A DNA stretch of 64,000 nt, taken from Cercospora beticola (taxonomy: Eukaryota > Ascomycota > Dothideomycetes > Mycosphaerellales > Mycosphaerellaceae). Each line of letters opens with the position of its first letter. The stretch's first letter is position 1. Position numbers and translations under genes: made by a program. The notes under the pieces were generated by a model. The model saw nothing but the letters and a program-made list of their open reading frames with translations, did no database searches and was not told where the DNA came from. Positions 21,005 through 30,047 of this stretch are shown in pieces. Location of the stretch: assembly GCF_033473495.1 (NCBI RefSeq), contig NC_088943.1:1096001-1160000 (forward strand). The letters are read 5' to 3'.

Positions 21005-23259
21005 ATGTTCTTCGAGTACTGCTGGGAAGTACTTCTCAAAATCGCAACATACTCGCCTCTTCTCGATTCGAGTAGCTACACTTCGCAGCAGCCTTTTGTT
21101 GTTCCTCAGAATGCACACGACAACAATGAGCTCGCCCCACTGGCAGGGCCATCGTTCAAGGTCGCTGGAACTAACTTCGTTTGCAACTATCCTCGAATGA
21201 ATGGCTATCGATCATGCAATAGTGCTAAAGGCCGGGACTGCTGGCTTAGATCTAGCGATGCGAAGAACATCACCTACGACATTCATACTGAGTACGACAC
21301 TCCAGGTGATAACTTTACGCCGACTGGAGTCATTCGGGAAGTGTGTTGAAGATCCCGTCCAACTCAAGGAATGTCGTAGCCGATGTGCTGACTGTGTGTA
21401 GTACTGGCTCGATGTCGATCTCCAGCCAATCGCTCCTGATGGGTACTTGAAAAGCCTCGGCCAAGTGTTCAATGGCACATATCCAGGACCTCATCTTGAA
21501 GGCTGTTGGGGTGACACCTTTGTTGTCCACGTTACGAACAAGATCCCAAACCTAGGCACGACGATTCACTGGCATGGCATTCGCCAATTGCATACAGTGA
21601 GTGTCAAGTCCCAGCTATGGACTTCATGCTAAGATGTCAATAGAATCAGCAAGACGGTGTCAATGGTGTAACTCAGTGCCCGATTGCCTACAACGAAACA
21701 TACACGTACCGTTTCCACGCTCAGCAGTATGGACATACGTGGTACCACAGCCACTATCAGACTCAGTACTCCGACGGCGTTGCTGGACCACTCACCATCT
21801 ACGGACCAAGCAGCGATGATTGGGACGAAACCTTCACGCCGGTCATGATGCAAGACTGGGTTCACGAGAACACTTCCGTCGCGTTCAAGCAAGAGCTTGC
21901 CCAAGCTATACCAATCGCAGATAGTCTGCTCCTTGGAGGCGTCAACCAGTTCAAATGCTCCAGCTTGGACCCGAAATGCTGTGTCGGTTGCAACCGGGCG
22001 ACCTGCAATATCAATGAGGGCGAGAATCCGGAATTCTGTTGTACTCCCGATCCAGGATGCTTCAAGACTGTCAATGGAGTGAAAACTATCCAAGGTGGCG
22101 GCAGATTCAACAAAACTTTCGAAGAAGGCAAGCGGTACTTGCTCCAACTGATTAATGCCTCCTCGGAGTCCATGTTCATCTTCGCCATCGATGATCATGA
22201 TCTCCAGGTTATCCAAGCCGATTTGGTCCCTATCGTCCCTTACACCACCGACTCAGTCTTTGTTGCTATTGGACAACGATATCAAGTCATAGTCACGGCC
22301 AAACCGAAGAAGAAGTCAAGACTCTGCGTGCAAGATGTGAGGAGTTGTAATTACTGGATCCGAACTCGAATTGCTTCTGGCTGCGGCACCGTCGCTCAAG
22401 ATAACGAAGAGACAGGGATTATTCAATACTCTCCAAACAGATCCGGCAACCCAGAGACCATTTCTGGCAACGATCGAGAAGCCTGCCAAGACGAACCGGT
22501 CGACAAGCTGCGGCCTGTCGTGCGATGGAACGCTGCCGACCTGCGCAATAATCGAGACAATTACACCTTTGATGCTGCTTTCGACAACGTCACAAATCAT
22601 GGTGCATTCAGATGGGAGCTTTCCGAGAAACCCTTGTTTCTCAATTATTCTGACCCCAGCATTTTGAACGTCAACGATGCGAGTTTCTTCGCGGATCCTA
22701 ATGTCGCTGCGGTCAATTACACGAATCATGCTTGGAACGACGGATTCGTCTATCTTGTCATCACAGCTGGAAATGTTCTCAACATACCGGGAAAGAGAGG
22801 AGTGCCTGCTGCGCACCCCATTCATCTGTAAGTGACATCTGACGAAAGGACTTTTCAAGTCAATAACAGCCACACAGCCACGGCCACGACTTCGTCATCC
22901 TCGCTCAAATCGATCGACAGTGGGACGGGACTGTCCCAGCGATGAATACCGATAATCCTACTCGTCGCGATACAGCGTTGCTTTATGCTGGTGGCTATCT
23001 TGCTTTGGCTTTTAAGCTTGATAATCCTGGAATCTGGCTCGTGTAAGTAACATGTTACCGCTGGTACTGGAATGAGACTGATCTCGCCCGCAGACACTGC
23101 CACATTGCATGGCATGCTTCGAGTGGTCTTGCACTCAACATCATCGAGCGCCAAGACGAAATTGTGGGAAGCATTGGCTCCCTTGACGCTACACGCGATA
23201 CATGTGCTGGTTGGGAGAGGATGAATTTGAAGTTCGAGCAGGAAGATTCTGGGATCTAA
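21005..23259 (+). CDS. Laccase-like multicopper oxidase, five exons
   Basis: Exons 21005-21340, 21402-21596, 21644-22827, 22878-23042 and 23094-23259; introns 47-61 nt, frame kept; 681 residues. All four copper signatures are present: HWHG (168-171), HSH (212-214), HPIHLHGHDF (from 568) and HCHIAWH (628-634), with Cys629 for type-1 copper and axial Leu639. The chain ends in DSGI, the DSG[LIV] plug of ascomycete laccases. The expected reaction is one-electron oxidation of phenols or aromatic amines with O2 reduced to water, outside the cell. Two oddities: an eight-cysteine insertion at about residues 282-316, and an N-terminus (MFFEYCWEVLLKIATYSPLL) that is not a convincing signal peptide, so the start is uncertain. 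The 3' end faces the FAD oxidase gene. Confidence 0.88.
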
Positions 23260-23430
23260 ACGATGGGCTTCACAGGTTTTGACTCGATGCATGCAGCACA
23301 AAAGATGACTCGAAAGTCACAACAATCCAACGCAAATCAGAGACCGATAAAGGAACGAGAGTTCACGTTCGTTTTGAACAGATACAGGTCATCAATACAT
23401 ATCTTCATTATCTTATGTTTTTTAAGGTCT

Positions 23431-25081
23431 CTACGCAGGCAACTTAAACCCACCCTGCCTATTCGTAAAGAACCCATTCGGATCATACTGTCGCTTAGCC
23501 GCCTGCAGCCTCGCCAAACTCTCCGCTCCATAACTCGAATACACATCCTGATTCGGCGCCGCATCATTCATAAACAGCGGACTATAACTAACAGTCTCCA
23601 CATCACCGGACTGATAATTCGTCGGAGCGATACCAGCATAATTCTCCTTATGATACGCCAACAGAGACTCCGAAAGCTCCTCAGAGTACTTTGGACAACG
23701 GTCTTGACAGAGAGGATTCGCCCAGAGGAAATTGTTTTCGAACCAGATCCGATCGCCGTATTCTGGACGGAGGTCTAAAGCGTTACCGCCTTGTCGTTGC
23801 GAAGCTTCCGCGATGCGGACGGAGACGGGTTGGGGATCGAAACCTGTGATTTGGATGTCGAGACCGGATTCGAGGCCGTCGATGAAGGTTTTGTTGTAGG
23901 TTGCATCGTAGTAGTGGGAGAAGAATTCGACTTGTTGGTCTTCTGGGAGATTGGGGTATGTGATGACACGGAAAGAGTTCCCAAAGCCGACGATCGCAGC
24001 ACCTCCTGCTGATTCTGCGACTTCTGCGTAGCGTTTTGTGCCGGTTTCGGAGAATAGGGAAGGGATGGCGTCGAATTCGTCGAACAGGCCTGGTGGTGGT
24101 GTAGGGCCATCGTAGAACATGAACATTATGGGGCCGGTGATGGCGTTGAGGAGATTGAGTGGGAGGCCGAATTGGAAGACGGGGATGACGGCGGCTTTGG
24201 CGTCGGGGTAGTCGCGGATGAATCTTGTGACAGCGCGGAAGAGGGCTTCACGTTTGTCGGGGGTGTAGGCGCGGAGACCTCCCCAGACTTGTCCGTTGAC
24301 GCCTTCGGGATGGGCTTGCATCCACATGCGAGTTACGATGCCGAACTGGTTTCCGCCGCCTCGGAGGGCCCACCAGAGCTCGGTGTTCTCTGTTCGTGTT
24401 GCATTGACTGCTGTGCCGTCTGCCAGTACGACTTCCCATTGGTCGACGTTGTCGCAGGTGAGACCCTAGGTAGATGTTAGTTGGGTCTAAAAGTATGGTG
24501 AACCAAGCACTCACGTATTGAGCAGAGTAGTAAGATAGACCTCCGCCCAGGGCGAAGCCACCAACACCGATATGTGCCAGTCGACCACCGACGACGATCT
24601 GATTCGTTTGTCCGGTAATCTTGTAGATATCACCCCATCTTCCACCCGGACCAACGATGAAGTGGTTTCCGTCCTCTGTGCGGGTAGCAGACCCAAGGTT
24701 GACTTCGAAAGCCATCAGAATTCCTTCATCTGTGGAAGAGAACCCAGGAGCAGGGTTGTGTCCTCCGCCTTTGATGGCGAACTTGACAGATGGGAACTCA
24801 TTCAGCTTCTTGACGAGGTTCGATACTTGCTGTGCGTTGGCAGGGAAGAATGTGCATGCTGATCGATAGTCGTATGAGTTTTGGTTGTTCCAGTATACTC
24901 GGTTCGTGTCGATCCATCGTGAGGCATTCGCAGCGGTTCTCAGAGCATTGATGCTGAGTGGATCGTAGGCCATGTATCGAGGGTAGGTGTTGTATAGGTA
25001 GTCGCATACTTTTAGAGTATCAGCAGTAGGTACTGCATTAGCCAGCGCCACCAGGCTGGCGACTGCCAAAGACAAGAGCAT
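23431..25081 (-). CDS. Secreted FAD-linked oxidase, BBE/6-hydroxynicotine-oxidase-like, two exons
   Basis: Exons 25081-24515 and 24465-23431 (minus), 49-nt phase-0 intron with gtgagt donor and ctag acceptor; 533 residues. Residues 1-16 form a signal peptide. The PCMH-type FAD domain has IKGGGHNP with His108, the residue that carries FAD covalently in this family. The place of the second covalent Cys seen in bicovalent enzymes reads GGRLAHIGVGGFALGGG, so attachment is probably through His only. The BBE C-terminal motif YDPNGFFTNRQGG is present. Such enzymes oxidise sugars, alcohols or alkaloid-type substrates with release of H2O2. The gene is convergent with the laccase-like gene with 171 bases between stops. 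The substrate cannot be named from sequence. Confidence 0.9.
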
Positions 25082-26727
25082 CGTGTAAGATGTTCGGGGA
25101 TGATCGTTCGAACAATGGAAGCTTAGATCGTGGGAAGAGCGTAGTCGAGCATGGGAGACATATACATATGGTTCTTTTCTTTACGGGCTGAGTCGCCGAG
25201 GTGATTTGTGAAGTGCACCCACCTAAGACGCCACCTTGATCATCAGTAGTCTTTTCCAAGCGAGGTATAAGATAAGATCTGTGATTTGCGTGGGCCGGCG
25301 GGCTAGGGGCGGGTTGGCCTGGACTAGATGCCGATCGTTCTGCATATGGAAGTTGAATTCACGCACGTCAGACAGAGCTTTACAGGGCAATGAGACTGCC
25401 ATATGCGGTCCTGAAATGTGCGTTGCTCGTCTGCGATCTCTCATACTCCTGATCATCCTGGTTGTTGTGCTTGGCCATGTTTCAAGTGAGACTGCATTTA
25501 CCATTATGGCATACTATGCCGACAGCCCCTAGGATAAAGCTAAGGCAGTGGCATTGCGAGCATGGTGTCCCGGCAATGCCCCATGCAAGTCTGCGCGCGA
25601 TCGGGAATTCGCTACATAGCGACAGTAGTGAATTTGGCACGCGATATGTGAGTCGCATATCAGACGGAACGAGTTGCCCTATCCAAGACAGATCCGAGGA
25701 CGTGAGAAGAATACCTTTTCAGCCACGACTGCACTAGAGTGGCTGTAAACTTATGGGGACAAGGAGAGGCATCGTCGTTTGAGCGGCCTGCCTCGCTCAG
25801 CTCGCAACTTAGTGCTCCAAACAAGCATCTCTCAGGCACGAATGGCCAGGATTCGCCTAGGGAGAAGAGAAATCTGATGCATCTCCAAAGTGAAGTAGCG
25901 TGGTGATCGGCAATACGAGCGCACGGACGTAAGATACGAGGTTCGCACGTGAGATGGGGGAGAAAAAGTAAGCCGGGATGTGCCGCTGGAAAGGCCGAGG
26001 CGCTTGAGCTTGACCTGGCGGCCTGCCAACAGCTTGATAATAATGCGATTTGCAACATTCGAATGCATCTCATCAGCTTTGTGCAGGGTGCGCATGCGCT
26101 CTCAATTTCAGAGAGTCCAGTATGGCCGAAGGGTCTCCGGCCTGGCTGAGCGGATAACGTCATCCTGGTACGCGACTCATTGAAGGGTGCAGTGGGACTT
26201 TGCAAGTGGACAACTTCCACGCCGCGATCCACCAGCGGTGGCCCAACACAAGCTGCCAGGCGAGATGAATGTCATCGTAAGGCATCCACACGCTTGGTTG
26301 GCTGTATCTCGGTCATTTGGTGACTTGACGGACCATTCGCAAGATGCCCAGAGGCGAGACCACCGTCAGGGTAGCGTACGGACATCGTTCTCAGAAGTCT
26401 GCACAACGACCACATATCCTCGACGATGTGATCGCGGGGCTTCTCCAGAGGAATTTGTCGTCTGCGACTCGGACATCATGCCACAGGATAGCATTGCTTT
26501 CTCTGTTGTTGACTGTGCAAGCGTTGGAGAAGAACTTGCGAAGTGATGTTTGATGCCAAGAAATGGTACGTGCTCAGCAATCCACCACGCTCCGTCATCC
26601 ACTTTCTGCAGCTCCACCACCCACTGTGTTTTGCACTGCGAGCCACATCCACGTCGTCCACGCCGCCCTCCACAGCTGCTATACCGCTTTCTTCACTGCA
26701 TCGACGCGTCGCACGTGATACCGCACG
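25082..26727. other. Intergenic region between FAD oxidase and hAT-derived gene
   Basis: About 1.6 kb without a supported gene. Holds the FAD oxidase promoter at the left. I looked for inverted repeats or target-site duplications that pair with sequence beyond 27715 and found none by eye. Confidence 0.4.
25161..25170 (-). promoter_or_regulatory. TATA-like element of the FAD oxidase gene
   Basis: Minus-strand CATATGTATA lies about 80-90 bases upstream of the start codon at 25081. Sequence match only. Confidence 0.35.
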
Positions 26728-27714
26728 ATGCCGCGAGGCCGCGATGAATGTTGGCAGGAAGTCGACCGCGCCTTGGACGAAGACTCCGGCAAGCGCCATC
26801 CCCGCGTCACCTGCAAGCACTGCCACCTCGAATGGACGTCCAACGAAAAGGCGCGAGTGATTGAGCATCTCCAGCGATGCATGGAACTGCCCGAGCCACT
26901 ATGGCGGACGTACCAGCCGCATCGTCTGGACCCTACCCTCCCGTCTGCTGCTGAGCTCCAGCAGCAACAGCGTGCTCGCACCCGCGGCATCGCGTCCATG
27001 TCGAATACAGAGCAAGAGTTAGCCACCACTGCTTGTGCCCAATGGATTCACGCTTCAGGTCTCGACCCGTCAGTGACTGAACATCCAGCATTTCGTGCCT
27101 TTCTTCGCACACTGCGTCCAGCTTTCAAAATCCCATCAAGGCACCAATTGACCCATGCGCTCCTCGACGCGCCACTCATGTTCATCGCCTTCATTGCAGA
27201 TCCGCAAGAGCGTCATCGTCGGCCTGCCATTCTGGACAGTAATGAGGAAACACAATCGCGCTCTTTGCAGGCATTTCTCCTCAAGTACTGCAACGGCAAC
27301 ACCATGAAGGCCTCCGCATTGCTCGGCATGCTGTCTCTGCTGCGAGTCAAGCAGGGTCCATTTGCCAACGACATGGTGTGGATGGCTAGCAATCAGATGA
27401 CGCCGATCCAGTGGTGGCAGAATTTCTGGGTGCAAGAACAGCCAGATCTTGCTGAGTTGTGCATGTTGGCTCTGGCGATTGCTCCACTCGGCGATACCAT
27501 TGAACGAAATTGGTCACCCCATGCCTTCGTCCATGTCTTGAAGCGCAACCAGATCGGCGTCGATGTCGTCAATCGATTGATTACGACGTTTTGGAGCCTG
27601 CGTATCAAGCACGGCTGGGTGGACGACATCGCCAACGGCACTCATGACGCCACAGATCAAGATGCGGAATTCACTCCGGATCATATGGACAGCTTCATGC
27701 CAATGCAAGCTTAG
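26728..27714 (+). CDS. BED zinc-finger protein derived from a hAT transposase, catalytic core missing
   Basis: Open frame of 328 residues from a clear ATG. The N-terminus has a BED-type finger with Cys29, Cys32, His47 and Cys51 (CKHC...HLQRC). Next comes the hAT-like segment ACAQWIHASGLDPSVTEHPA plus a PSRHQL motif, and the C-terminal half matches the hAT dimerisation region (WWQNFW, ERNWSPHAFVHVLKRNQI). The RNase H-like DDE core of several hundred residues that should lie between them is absent, so transposition activity is not expected. It is either a deletion derivative or a domesticated DNA-binding protein; the intact 1-kb frame slightly favours retention. A TAG at 27712 is followed by 36 further in-frame codons containing a basic, nuclear-signal-like run. 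Terminal inverted repeats were not found. Confidence 0.72.
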   Translation: MPRGRDECWQEVDRALDEDSGKRHPRVTCKHCHLEWTSNEKARVIEHLQRCMELPEPLWRTYQPHRLDPTLPSAAELQQQQRARTRGIASMSNTEQELATTACAQWIHASGLDPSVTEHPAFRAFLRTLRPAFKIPSRHQLTHALLDAPLMFIAFIADPQERHRRPAILDSNEETQSRSLQAFLLKYCNGNTMKASALLGMLSLLRVKQGPFANDMVWMASNQMTPIQWWQNFWVQEQPDLAELCMLALAIAPLGDTIERNWSPHAFVHVLKRNQIGVDVVNRLITTFWSLRIKHGWVDDIANGTHDATDQDAEFTPDHMDSFMPMQA

Positions 27715-29061
27715 GAAGAACCGTTGCATGACGCTGCAGTCGATGGACCAGCACAGAAGAGAAGAAAGACGCAAGCCTTGGAGGGTATGGAGCGTCCGGG
27801 CTCATCAGTCGATCCGTTGCTATAGAGCCGCTCTCAGTCAAGCTCGCAGATACCTGCATCTCATCCGAATCGAGAGTGAGGATCAACTTCGTCACGTTGT
27901 AACAGCGGTGAACGATCTGGTACGACCCAGTCGGCATGGAGGCAGATCATCCCGGCTTCCGTGCGCAGACGTGAGACATCCGCGGAACAATGCGACCGTG
28001 CTCAAACCACAATCACATCTCGAACGGAGCGAAGGCAGTGACTGCAACAACATCTCAGCTGGCGAAGTTTAGTCAACATGATAACAGTAAACTCTCTTCG
28101 CAGGTGATTAGGACATGGAAGCCGTCGTAGTTGTACAGCGGATATGCAGTACAATACGTACATCATCAAGATGAGCAATGCTCAAGGCTCTTGGCTGGAA
28201 CATTACTTGCGAGGACCTACAGCACAGTACACAAATCTGTTGGTGCTCCTCAAAGCTTGTACATAATATGGGGCTAGTGCTGTGGGGGACTGGAGTCGCC
28301 GAGAAGGATGCTGCACCATCTCATCTCATCATGACGAACACTTGTTTACAGAAAACAACATCGCGTGACAAGTCCGATCAATACATCTCCCAGAATCCCA
28401 GCATACAAAAAGGCCAACTTTACAAGCCATGTACAAGTACCGCAAGAAACAGCAAAGTCCAACACCGAAATCGGGCAATTCTCGAGCCACAAGCCGCTGT
28501 CCATCCTCACCTCCCACAACGAAAGCAAACGCAATTCCTCCCGCTTACCCCGTAAACAACCATGGTATTTCTTACCAAATACCAAGCAAATTCCATGAAA
28601 CTCTTACGTCAAACATCCTCCAGACCGATGCTCGGAGCTACCCTTTTCGTCAGCCGGACCAGCTCCGCGGGTGTCATGTGATGCACCTTATAGCTATGTG
28701 CTCGGCAGGTTCGCAGACTGAGGTCGTCACGCGAGGAACTTATGTGTCATGATCAGGGCGGAGTGCATGGAACTGAGTCAAAGCAATGTCAATGAAACCG
28801 TTGCGAACCACGTCTGGTTGCCTGGTTCTCGCTGGTTATGTGTAGGATTTGGGGAAAGGATTGGGTCGGAGTTGAGGGCGTGCGAGTGCATGTACATATT
28901 ATGGTTGGTGATGGTGTGATGTTTGTGGTACTGACGGATGCGGTCTGTGTATGTATAAGCATTCGTTCCTGTCATCGAAGAGTAGTGACTTCTCGATTCG
29001 TCTCTTCAGAAAAATAGCCCATTCTGAACAAAAGGAATCCCAATCAAACATCGAAACCACA
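27715..29061. other. Intergenic region downstream of the hAT-derived gene
   Basis: The first 111 bases continue the hAT-derived frame after its TAG up to a second TAG ending at 27825. The rest holds no supported gene; the overlapping short frames near 28180-28750 have no recognisable features. The right end is the promoter of the F-box-like gene. Confidence 0.4.
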
Positions 29062-29595
29062 ATGCCCTCCTCAACAACCCAACATCCAACAACCCCAATC
29101 TTCCTCACCCTCCCCCGCGAAATCCGCGACCTAATCTACTCCCACCTCTTCACCTCCAACATCGTCCATCTCTCCCTCCCCACCCGACCCCGTAACATCG
29201 GTCTCCTCCGCGTCAACCACCAACTCCGCCTCGAAGCCTCCAAACCTTTCTACAACCTTACAACATTCTACACCGATGTCCGAATCGCAAGTCTCTACAA
29301 TTGGCTTCAACGACTCCCAACCTCTCACCACGGATACATTAAAAATATCCGCCGAGTAGATTTCGAAGCGAAAACGAGAAATAATATTGGGAGAATTGAG
29401 AAATTGAGGGATTGTAGGGAGAAGTTGGAGGGGATGGGGATTTGGTTAGGGGAGGGAGTTTTGCAGGTTGCGTTGAGGGGGGAGGGGAGGGAGGAGGTTT
29501 GGGGGACGGAGTTACCGGTGGAATGGCCGGGGAGTGCGAGGGCGAAGGTGCTGGATCGGAGGGATGTTTATGAGGGGTTGGAGGGGGAAGCTTGA
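29062..29595 (+). CDS. Short F-box-like fungal protein
   Basis: The start at ATG 29062 gives 177 residues; an in-frame upstream ATG at 28951 would add 37 residues without family resemblance. The N-terminus has the F-box-like segment FLTLPREIRDLIYSHLF, followed by GLLRVNHQLRLEASKPFYNL, the 'LLRVN.Q.R.EA...FY' signature of the Dothideomycete F-box-like family. It probably acts as an adaptor or orphan relative; partner unknown. The protein is truncated relative to typical 250-400 residue members and ends in a Gly/Glu-rich stretch. Base composition flips inside the gene: by hand count 29101-29160 has about 31 C and 4 G, while 29461-29520 has about 34 G and 5 C. Confidence 0.7.
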   Translation: MPSSTTQHPTTPIFLTLPREIRDLIYSHLFTSNIVHLSLPTRPRNIGLLRVNHQLRLEASKPFYNLTTFYTDVRIASLYNWLQRLPTSHHGYIKNIRRVDFEAKTRNNIGRIEKLRDCREKLEGMGIWLGEGVLQVALRGEGREEVWGTELPVEWPGSARAKVLDRRDVYEGLEGEA

Positions 29596-30047
29596 TTTGG
29601 AGAACTGGTTAGGTTGATCAATGGGGCCGATGTGTATGGGGTTGATGTTGGACTGAAAAGTTGCTAAAGACGCCAAGGCCACGCTAGATGAGATGGGTTC
29701 TGGCTTTCCATTTTCAGATCGAGATATGGATTTGTACGACATGCTTGCTGTTCGGCAATTGAGGGTCGTCTGCTCGCTGTGCGACGCGTTGAGCCAGTGA
29801 GGATGAGGAGCTTGGGCTCAGGGTTGCTCAGAAAGTCCGGCAGTCCTCAAGGTCTTTGTTGGTGGTCTGCAGAACCAAGGTGATGGGCCGAATCCAATGA
29901 GCTGGATCAGTTCTTGCTCCGGTCACAGCTCGTTCTGTGCGACGTAAGATCAAGAGAGCCAATGCGCTCGTCTGGGCCGAAAGCACCTTCGTGCGATCAA
30001 GCCAAGCTCTTGTTACGGCCGGGCAGATCAACTGCAGCGACTCCTTT
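29596..30047. other. Intergenic stretch
   Basis: About 450 bases between the 3' ends of the F-box-like gene and the convergent TRM61 gene. Nothing recognised beyond presumed 3' untranslated sequence. Confidence 0.4.

Noticed and set aside
5170..25081. Secondary metabolite biosynthetic cluster
   Set aside because: A transporter and oxidases are present but no PKS, NRPS, terpene cyclase, P450 or zinc-cluster regulator was found.
26128..26205. Sequence starting like a Leu/Ser-type tRNA (GGCCTGGCTGAGCGGATAACG)
   Set aside because: No matching acceptor stem, anticodon loop or GTTCNANNC T-loop follows at the right distance.
25082..28100. Complete hAT element
   Set aside because: Only the coding remnant is visible; no terminal inverted repeats or 8-bp target duplication could be found by eye.
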